The notes below the pieces were generated by a model. The model was given only the letters and a program-made list of their open reading frames with translations, had not been told where the DNA came from and searched no databases. 6,792 nucleotides of DNA from an uncultured Eubacteriales bacterium (lineage in GTDB: Bacteria; Bacillota; Clostridia; Christensenellales; CAG-917). Positions within the stretch are counted from its first letter, which is position 1. Each line of letters starts with the position of its first letter. A program made the translations under genes and the position numbers. Below are positions 1 to 5,127 of the stretch, one piece after another. The stretch is taken from positions 1 to 6,792 of the forward strand of contig URNP01000045.1 of NCBI GenBank assembly GCA_900549225.1. The letters run 5' to 3'.

Positions 1-1
1 G

Positions 2-46
2 CGAGGCTCTCGGCAATATGCACACTTGCGTGTTGCCGTTGCCTCG
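2..46 (+). other. Long imperfect inverted repeat at the window start
   Basis: CGAGGC (2-7) is complementary to GCCTCG (41-46), and CGGCAA (11-16) to TTGCCG (33-38). ACAC (22-25) can also pair with GTGT (30-33) around a TTGC loop. Together they form a long interrupted stem-loop in RNA. It could be the 3' end of an upstream transcript or part of the pot leader. It competes for bases with the shorter hairpin at 36-53. The pairing is read directly; the role is inference, and sequence to the left is missing. Confidence 0.45.
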
Positions 47-58
47 GTGACGGTTTTT
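36..58 (+). terminator. Terminator-like hairpin with T run upstream of potA
   Basis: CCGTTGC (36-42) pairs with GTGACGG (47-53), using two G-T wobbles, around a CTCG loop. TTTTT (54-58) follows immediately, as in an intrinsic terminator. It may end the gene left of the window. If the pot promoter lies further upstream, it may instead act as an attenuator in the pot leader. The wobble pairs make it only moderately stable. Confidence 0.4.
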
Positions 59-62
59 GCTC

Positions 63-136
63 GCACGATATCATCACATCGTGATATCATCGCCTTTGGC
101 GATATCATTCAAAAAAACAACTGTGCCGCAGGCACA
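63..136. repeat. Cluster of micro-palindromes with three GATATCAT copies
   Basis: GATATCAT occurs at 67-74, 83-90 and 101-108. Between the copies lie small hairpins with 3-nt loops: ATCAC-ATC-GTGAT (73-85) and ATCGCC-TTT-GGCGAT (89-103). A third, TGTGCC-GCA-GGCACA (122-136), follows after an A-rich spacer. GATATCA (67-73) is also complementary to TGATATC (82-88). The cluster lies just upstream of the potA ribosome-binding site. It could be a dispersed intergenic palindromic repeat, tandem operator sites, or leader RNA structure. I cannot tell which from one copy. Confidence 0.6.
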
Positions 137-146
137 ATTCACTATC

Positions 147-151
147 GAGGG
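147..151 (+). promoter_or_regulatory. Ribosome-binding site fixing the potA start
   Basis: GAGGG lies seven bases before the ATG at 159. It decides the start of potA. The reading frame stays open upstream to a TTG at 57, but that stretch is made of terminator and palindrome DNA and has no suitable Shine-Dalgarno site. Confidence 0.75.
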
Positions 152-158
152 AATACCT

Positions 159-1790
159 ATGACAAACAAAACACCTGTTGACAACATCATCGAACTGCGC
201 AACGTCTACAAAGAGTACGACGGCAAACAAGTGGTCAAAAACGCCAGCCTCACCATCAAGCGAGGCGAATTCGTCACGCTGCTCGGACCGAGCGGTTGCG
301 GCAAGACCACCACGCTTCGCATGATAGCCGGCTTTGAGATGCCCACGAGCGGAAAAATCATTTTCAACGGCAAGGATATCACGGACACTCCTCCGCACCT
401 TCGTCCCGTCAACACCGTATTCCAAAAATACGCGTTATTCCCTCATTTGAGCGTTTTCGGCAACATAGCGTTCGGGCTCAAACTCAAAGTCATTCCCAAC
501 GGCACGAAGACCAACAAGAAGGGCGAAACCGTTCAACTTTTCAGAAAGTACACCAAAGCGGAAATCAAGCAAAAGGTCAACGACGCGCTCAAAATGGTTG
601 ACCTTGAAGACTACGGACACAGAAACGTCTCCTCCCTCAGCGGCGGACAACAACAGCGTGTGGCAATTGCGCGCGCTTTGGTCAACGAACCCGAAGTGTT
701 GCTTTTGGACGAGCCTTTGGGCGCGCTCGATCTTAAGATGCGCAAGGACATGCAACTCGAACTTATGGATATGCACAAACGCCTCGGCATCACCTTCATT
801 TACGTCACGCACGATCAGGAAGAAGCGCTCACCATGTCCGACAAAATCGTAGTTATGCGCCTTGGCGAGATTCAGCAAATCGCTTCACCCGAAAAGGTCT
901 ATGACGAGCCTGCCAATGCGTTCGTTGCAGACTTCATCGGCGAGAGCACCATTCTTTCTGGCGTAATGCTCGAGGACTGCAAAGTCGAGTTCTGCGACAC
1001 GGTATTCGAGTGCGTAGACAAAGGCTTCAAGCACAACGAACCCATCGACGTCATCATTCGTCCCGAGGACGTAAAGATCAAAAAGGTAGACGACAAGCGC
1101 ACCATACTCACGGCAGAGGTCATCTCGTCGGTCTTTAAGGGCGACCATTATCAGATCACCCTTCTTGCCAACGGCAACGAAATCGTGGCGCACGACACCG
1201 ACACCTACGACGTAGGCGAAACGGTAGGCATCTACATCAAGCCGTTTGACCTTCACATTATGCACAAAACGCGCATCATCAACGAAATCGACACCTATAT
1301 CACGGGCGAGAACCTCGTTGAAATCTGCGGCGTAGACTTCGAGTGCAAGACCGACCTTGAAATCGACACTCCCGTCAAAGTCTTTGTTGACTTCGACGAC
1401 GTAGAAATTCTCGACGACGAAGAGGACGGACAAATCGGCGCAACCGTGCTTTCGTCCATCTACAAGGGCAGTTATTATCAAGCGATACTCTCCACCGACA
1501 ACCATTACATTTTCTTTGCCGACACCGACGACGATTGGCTCAAAGGCGACCGCGTAGGCATAAAGATTGCGCCCGAAAAGATAATCATCCAAAAGCGCGA
1601 CGAAGAAGCGCAAGTCGAGCAAACCGTCGTCAAGGACGAAACCCTCACCAAAGAGGAGCAGGCAGCGATAGAAGAAGCGCGCTTGACCGAACCCGAAAAG
1701 TTCGACGCCGTAGAGGAAATTCTTAGCGAGGCAGAGCAAGCGGAGCAGCAAGAACAAAACGACGATTCTCAAAAGGAGGATAAGGAGTGA
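159..1790 (+). CDS. potA: Polyamine ABC transporter ATPase PotA, with duplicated TOBE-like domain
   Basis: Cytoplasmic ATPase that powers putrescine/spermidine import through PotB and PotC. With the ATG at 159 it is 543 residues, far longer than the roughly 360-380 usual for PotA. Visible motifs: Walker A GPSGCGKTT (43-51), Q-loop Q89 in VFQKYALFPHL, signature LSGGQ (160-164), Walker B VLLLDEP (180-186), D-loop GALD (188-191) and switch H218 in THDQEEALTMSDK. FIGEST (259-264) opens the regulatory part and is PotA-like. Residues 111-132 look like an insertion relative to standard PotA. Residues about 266-369 form the expected TOBE-like domain, and about 383-479 resemble a second copy (SSVFKGDHYQ against SSIYKGSYYQ). 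Residues 481-543 are a low-complexity tail with 24 acidic and 6 basic residues. First gene of the operon; its TGA overlaps the potB GTG. The ATPase and PotA assignments are strong; polyamine rather than another substrate rests on the whole operon. Confidence 0.95.
   Translation: MTNKTPVDNIIELRNVYKEYDGKQVVKNASLTIKRGEFVTLLGPSGCGKTTTLRMIAGFEMPTSGKIIFNGKDITDTPPHLRPVNTVFQKYALFPHLSVFGNIAFGLKLKVIPNGTKTNKKGETVQLFRKYTKAEIKQKVNDALKMVDLEDYGHRNVSSLSGGQQQRVAIARALVNEPEVLLLDEPLGALDLKMRKDMQLELMDMHKRLGITFIYVTHDQEEALTMSDKIVVMRLGEIQQIASPEKVYDEPANAFVADFIGESTILSGVMLEDCKVEFCDTVFECVDKGFKHNEPIDVIIRPEDVKIKKVDDKRTILTAEVISSVFKGDHYQITLLANGNEIVAHDTDTYDVGETVGIYIKPFDLHIMHKTRIINEIDTYITGENLVEICGVDFECKTDLEIDTPVKVFVDFDDVEILDDEEDGQIGATVLSSIYKGSYYQAILSTDNHYIFFADTDDDWLKGDRVGIKIAPEKIIIQKRDEEAQVEQTVVKDETLTKEEQAAIEEARLTEPEKFDAVEEILSEAEQAEQQEQNDDSQKEDKE
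1774..1779 (+). promoter_or_regulatory. Ribosome-binding site for the potB GTG start
   Basis: Consensus AGGAGG lies inside the last codons of potA, seven bases before the GTG at 1787. It supports the unusual GTG start and the 4-nt GTGA overlap with the potA stop. Confidence 0.85.
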
Positions 1791-2587
1791 AAAACACCTC
1801 TCGCAAAAAATTCAGACTGACGAAAAAGGTGTTTTCCGTCCCGTACATCCTTTTCCTGTTGCTGTTCGTAGTGACGCCTCTCGTTCTTATACTCGTAAAC
1901 GCGTTTCTCGATAGCGACGGCAGTTTGACGCTTGAAAACTTCAAAACGTTCTTCACCTCGAAGTCGAGCCTCGTGGTGCTGGGCAATTCTCTTTTGGTCG
2001 GCGTAATCACGACGGTATTGTGCCTCGTGCTTGGCTATCCCGTGGCGTACTTCCTCTCCAAAATGTCGAGCGGACGCATTTTGGTGCTTCTTTACGTCAT
2101 TCCTATGGGAGTCAACTTCCTCATCCGCACGCTTGCGACCAAGGCGATATTCATTGCGCTCGGCATAGAACTCGGCATGGGCACGGTCCTCTTCGGCATG
2201 GTATACAACTATCTCCCGTTCATGATACTTCCCTTGCACACCACTATATCGAGCATTGACAAGAGTTATATCGAAGCGGCGCAAGACCTCGGTGCAGACA
2301 AAGCGACCGTGTTTTTGAAAACCACGCTTCCCCTGTCGATGAGCGGCATATTCAGCGGAATCACCATGGTATTCATTCCAACGATTTCGACCTACGCCAT
2401 CTCGCAACTTCTTTCCAACGGCAAGATCTTCCTTTTCGGCGACTCCATTCAACTTAGTTTCGAGCAAGGCATGTACGGCGTGGGATCGATAATGAGTTTG
2501 GTTATGCTCGTATTCGTGCTTATATCCAACTTCGTAATGAACAAATTCAATCGCAACAGCAACGCTGTGAGGAGGTCGTTATGGTAA
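1787..2587 (+). CDS. potB: Polyamine ABC transporter permease PotB
   Basis: Integral membrane permease, one half of the PotB-PotC channel. It has 266 residues, close to the usual length. A basic N-terminus (KNTSRKKFRLTKK) precedes about six hydrophobic helices, roughly at 16-40, 66-90, 97-118, 132-152, 187-207 and 232-252. The cytoplasmic EAA coupling loop that docks on the ATPase is clear: EAAQDLGADKATVF (163-176), with the conserved G at 169. It starts with GTG overlapping the potA stop (GTGA) and ends inside potC with a 7-nt overlap, so its translation is probably coupled to both neighbours. PotB rather than PotC is assigned from gene order and the N-terminal half. The MetI-type permease fold is certain; exact substrate is inferred from PotA and PotD. 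Confidence 0.93.
   Translation: MKNTSRKKFRLTKKVFSVPYILFLLLFVVTPLVLILVNAFLDSDGSLTLENFKTFFTSKSSLVVLGNSLLVGVITTVLCLVLGYPVAYFLSKMSSGRILVLLYVIPMGVNFLIRTLATKAIFIALGIELGMGTVLFGMVYNYLPFMILPLHTTISSIDKSYIEAAQDLGADKATVFLKTTLPLSMSGIFSGITMVFIPTISTYAISQLLSNGKIFLFGDSIQLSFEQGMYGVGSIMSLVMLVFVLISNFVMNKFNRNSNAVRRSLW
2568..2576 (+). promoter_or_regulatory. Strong ribosome-binding site of potC inside potB
   Basis: TGAGGAGGT is nearly fully complementary to the 16S anti-Shine-Dalgarno. It lies within the last potB codons, four bases before the ATG at 2581. It supports that ATG even though it lies before the potB stop. Confidence 0.8.
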
Positions 2588-3408
2588 AGCAAAAAATAAT
2601 CGGATTTTTTGAAAAGTTTTATCTTTTGATTATCCTTGCGATACTGTACGCTCCGATAATTCTTCTGATAATATACTCCTTCTCCAACAGTTCCAACTTC
2701 AACTTCGACAACGGCTTCAGTTTCGAGGCGTACGTTTCGATCTTCAAGTCTGACAAATCTCCCGAACTTTGGAGCGCGATTGCCAACACGTTCATCATCG
2801 CGAGCATATCCTCGGTGATAGCCACGATAATGGGCACGTTTGCGTCGATAGGAATATTCAACCTCGGCAAGCGAGCAAGACGTATCGTTGAAAACGTCAA
2901 CCAATTCCCGATCATCAACAGCGAGATCGTCATGGCGGTATCGATGATGGTGTTCTTCATCACGTTTGCCTTCCCCGAGGGCTATCTGCGCCTCATCATA
3001 GCGCACATAGCGTTCTGCACGCCCTACGTCGTATTGAGCGTCCTGCCGAAACTCGAATCCATGGACCCCAACGTATACGAAGCGGCGCTCGACCTCGGCG
3101 CAAACCCGTTCAAAGCGCTCGTAAAGGTTATGATTCCCATCATCACGCCGGGCATCGTAAGCGGATTCGTCATGGCGTTCATCATGTCGATGGACGATTT
3201 CATCATCACGCAAATCAACAAAGGCGCGGCAACGGGCATCAACACGCTGTCCACCTATATCTATTCGGACGCGCGCGTGCAAGGTCTCGAACCCTTCTGG
3301 TATGCGATATTCTCGATCATATTCGTCGTGGTCCTTGCAGGCGTAATGTCAATCAACCTCGTCAAGATCTCCCGCGAGAAAAAGAAAAACAAGGAGGCAA
3401 ACGCATGA
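2581..3408 (+). CDS. potC: Polyamine ABC transporter permease PotC
   Basis: Second membrane permease of the importer, 275 residues, normal for the family. Hydrophobic helices lie near 13-33, 65-92, 111-130, 134-155, 189-210 and 240-262. The EAA loop is YEAALDLGANPFKALVK (166-182), preceding IPIITPGI (185-192). MSMDDFIIT (202-210) after the EAA loop is a stretch typical of PotC/PotI-like permeases. The C-terminus is short, basic and cytoplasmic (REKKKNKEANA). The start overlaps the potB end by 7 nt, and the stop overlaps the potD start as ATGA. The potD Shine-Dalgarno AAGGAGG (3391-3397) lies inside its last codons. In some Firmicutes potC and potD are fused; here they are separate but overlapping. 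The family call is firm. Confidence 0.94.
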   Translation: MVKQKIIGFFEKFYLLIILAILYAPIILLIIYSFSNSSNFNFDNGFSFEAYVSIFKSDKSPELWSAIANTFIIASISSVIATIMGTFASIGIFNLGKRARRIVENVNQFPIINSEIVMAVSMMVFFITFAFPEGYLRLIIAHIAFCTPYVVLSVLPKLESMDPNVYEAALDLGANPFKALVKVMIPIITPGIVSGFVMAFIMSMDDFIITQINKGAATGINTLSTYIYSDARVQGLEPFWYAIFSIIFVVVLAGVMSINLVKISREKKKNKEANA

Positions 3409-4880
3409 AAAAACTCTTTACACTCATCGTACTCGTCCTTGTTTTGAGTGCGGTTTTGCTCCCCACCCTCACTGCGTGCAACAACGGCGCCAAGGGCGAG
3501 AGCGGCGGCGACAGACTCGTCATCTACAACTGGGAAGACTATATCGACTCGGAGATAGACGAAGAAACGGGCAAGACTTTGCTCGACGAATTTGCCGACT
3601 ATTACAAAGAAAAAACGGGGCGCGCGCTCTCAATCACCTACACCACTTTCGACACCAACGAAACGATGATGACCAAGGTGCTCAAAGGCGACGCGAACGT
3701 CGATTTGATTTGCCCGAGCGAATACGCAATCGAGAAACTTCTCACCGCAGGTTGCCTTCTCAACCACAACGATATCAAAGCGGAAATTCAAGACGATTTG
3801 ACCAAATACGGCATTTCATTGGACAATATGAGCAGTTTAAGGTCGGGTTGGGGCAACATCGAGCCTGAGGTTATGGACAAGATCAAGGAGATGTTCGGCA
3901 ACGTAAAGTCGCAAGACGGCAAGAGCCACAATATGACCGAATATATGGTGCCCTATATGTACGGCACTCTCGGCATACTCTACAACACCTCCGTCGTGAG
4001 CCAAGAAGAACTTGAAAAATACGGCTGGGGCGTGCTTTGGAACGTACAAAAAAATCCGAAACTCGAAAACAAAATTCTTATGAAAGACAGCGTGCGCGAC
4101 ACCTATGCCGCCGCAATCTTTTATATGTACGAATACAATCTTCTCCCCGAAAAATACAAAGACTACACCGTCCAGCAACTCATCAACTGCACCGACGACG
4201 AAATGATAGCGGCGGCAGAGAAAGTGCTCACCGCGCAGCGCGAACATATCTCGGGCTACGAAGTTGACTTCGGCAAAGACGATATGATCAACGAAATCGT
4301 ATACGCCGACTTTGCTTGGAGCGGCGACGCACTCTGGGCAATCGAGGAAGGCGGCTACGACGAGGAAACCGAAACTTATCAACTCGACTATTACGTTCCC
4401 GATGTTGCAAGCAACATTTGGTACGACGGCTGGTGCATACCAACGTCCGTCAACAACAAACTTGCCGCAATGATGTTCATTGACTACATGTGCAATCCGA
4501 TGAGTTCCATCCGCAACTCCGTGGCAATCGGTTACACCTCTGCAACGGACAAAAACGTGCTTATGAACGACGAAGACGTTTTCCAATATCTCATCGACTG
4601 CGAGTACGCCGAGGATGAAACCGACTTCAGTTACTTTGAGGACACGAGACGCTACCCCACCATCAACGAAACTTTGGGCGTCATGCGTGATTTCGGAAAG
4701 AGGAACGACACTGTCGTCAACATGTGGCAGAGAGCGAAATCCGGCGACGGCGTAGACGTCAATCTTTGGTATATAATTCTTGCGATTGTAGGCGCAATCG
4801 GACTTTGCGTAGGCACTTACTTCATCGTGCAAGCGATCAAACTCTGCCCAAGAAAATTGCAAAAATCGTCGCAGAGGTGA
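3405..4880 (+). CDS. potD: Polyamine-binding lipoprotein PotD with extra C-terminal membrane helix
   Basis: Extracytoplasmic solute-binding protein that delivers polyamine to PotBC. It has 491 residues against about 350 for E. coli PotD. A basic, hydrophobic signal peptide ends in the lipobox LTAC with lipidated C25, so the mature protein is membrane-tethered. YNWEDYID (41-48) is the typical PotD/PotF start of the first lobe, whose W and Y (W43, Y46) stack on the ligand. CPSEYAIEKL (103-112), MYGTLGILYN (185-194), WSGDALWA (305-312; W305 and D308 fit ligand-binding positions) and WYDGWCIP (339-346) follow in the expected order. Near the C-terminus, residues about 453-476 form a second hydrophobic helix (NLWYIILAIVGAIGLCVGTY), followed by the basic end LCPRKLQKSSQR. 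This helix is absent from classical PotD. Last gene of the operon; ATG at 3405 with AAGGAGG seven bases upstream. Putrescine versus spermidine preference cannot be read from the sequence. Confidence 0.93.
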   Translation: MKKLFTLIVLVLVLSAVLLPTLTACNNGAKGESGGDRLVIYNWEDYIDSEIDEETGKTLLDEFADYYKEKTGRALSITYTTFDTNETMMTKVLKGDANVDLICPSEYAIEKLLTAGCLLNHNDIKAEIQDDLTKYGISLDNMSSLRSGWGNIEPEVMDKIKEMFGNVKSQDGKSHNMTEYMVPYMYGTLGILYNTSVVSQEELEKYGWGVLWNVQKNPKLENKILMKDSVRDTYAAAIFYMYEYNLLPEKYKDYTVQQLINCTDDEMIAAAEKVLTAQREHISGYEVDFGKDDMINEIVYADFAWSGDALWAIEEGGYDEETETYQLDYYVPDVASNIWYDGWCIPTSVNNKLAAMMFIDYMCNPMSSIRNSVAIGYTSATDKNVLMNDEDVFQYLIDCEYAEDETDFSYFEDTRRYPTINETLGVMRDFGKRNDTVVNMWQRAKSGDGVDVNLWYIILAIVGAIGLCVGTYFIVQAIKLCPRKLQKSSQR

Positions 4881-4907
4881 TGACAATCGCACAAATGCGA
4901 ATTGTCA
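4881..4907 (+). other. Stem-loop directly after the potD stop codon
   Basis: TGACAATCGCA (4881-4891) pairs with TGCG (4896-4899) and ATTGTCA (4901-4907), with A4900 bulged, giving 11 pairs around a CAAA loop. It begins at the base after the potD TGA. AAAACC follows rather than a T run, so it does not look like an intrinsic terminator. A 3'-end protection element for the pot mRNA is possible. Otherwise it belongs with the other palindromes of this spacer. Confidence 0.55.
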
Positions 4908-4925
4908 AAAACCTCGCTCGATTTA

Positions 4926-5032
4926 TTGCACTGCTAACCGTGCAAGCCCTCTTCACTCTCAAAATAAGATGGATAAGCACGTGAGCCGCAGTTCCGTGCG
5001 AGTGCTTGCTTGATGAAAGCGCACTTCGTGCG
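4926..5032. repeat. Run of short inverted repeats in the potD-CDF spacer
   Basis: Three small palindromes lie in this non-coding stretch. TTGCAC (4926-4931) pairs with GTGCAA (4940-4945). AAGCAC (4975-4980) pairs with GTGCTT (5002-5007), with an inner CGCA/TGCG (4987-4990, 4997-5000). CGCAC-TTC-GTGCG (5020-5032) has the same short-stem, 3-nt-loop design as the hairpins upstream of potA. No gene, tRNA or known riboswitch was recognised here. Functions are unknown. Confidence 0.45.
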
Positions 5033-5054
5033 TAAACGGCACATAAAAAACATA

Positions 5055-5092
5055 ATTCCCCGAAAATCTTGACAACCGGATTTTCGGGGAAT
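5055..5092. terminator. 14-bp perfect hairpin, probable pot operon terminator
   Basis: The 14-nt arm at 5055-5068 (ATTCCCCGAAAATC) is the exact reverse complement of 5079-5092, around the 10-nt loop TTGACAACCG. On the + strand ATTTTAATAA follows, a weak T tract. On the - strand the stem is followed by TATGTTTTTT. This fits a terminator for the pot operon, possibly active in both directions, though no - strand gene is seen. Such a symmetric site next to a promoter could also be an operator. The loop and right arm overlap the predicted promoter of the CDF gene. Confidence 0.65.
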
Positions 5093-5097
5093 ATTTT
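5069..5097 (+). promoter_or_regulatory. Predicted sigma-A promoter of the CDF gene
   Basis: TTGACA (5069-5074) is a perfect -35 box. TATTTT (5092-5097) is a 4-of-6 -10 box at the ideal 17-nt spacing. Transcription would begin near 5104, leaving a leader of only about 24 nt before the ATG at 5128. The -35 sits in the loop of the hairpin at 5055-5092. Confidence 0.6.
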
Positions 5098-5127
5098 AAT
5101 AATAACAACAAGAGAGAATATAAAACC

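Noticed and set aside
57..88. Promoter for pot from TTGCTC with a -10 in the palindromes
   Set aside because: The possible -10 boxes (TGATAT or GATATC) match poorly and the spacing is 19-20 nt, so I do not call it.
67..108. CRISPR-like array from the three GATATCAT copies
   Set aside because: The repeats are only 8 nt, the inserts are 8-10 nt and self-complementary, and no cas gene is present.
57..158. N-terminal extension of PotA from an upstream TTG
   Set aside because: The extra 34 codons run through the T run and palindrome cluster, match nothing in PotA, and lack a ribosome-binding site. ATG 159 has GAGGG seven bases upstream and begins just before the ABC fold.
885..1772. Long open frame on the - strand opposite potA
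   Set aside because: It is antisense to a clear ABC ATPase, and its protein shows no recognisable motif. It is a codon-bias shadow, as are the - strand frames opposite potB, potC and potD.
3837..4892. 351-codon - strand open frame opposite potD
   Set aside because: PotD motifs, lipobox and operon position establish the + strand gene. The reverse product has no family features.
4724..4984. Small + strand frame spanning the potD end and the spacer
   Set aside because: It overlaps potD in another frame and has an arginine-rich composition typical of out-of-frame reading, with no ribosome-binding site.
4881..5127. yybP-ykoY manganese riboswitch before the CDF gene
   Set aside because: The predicted leader is only about 24 nt, and I could not find the conserved riboswitch sequence blocks in the spacer.
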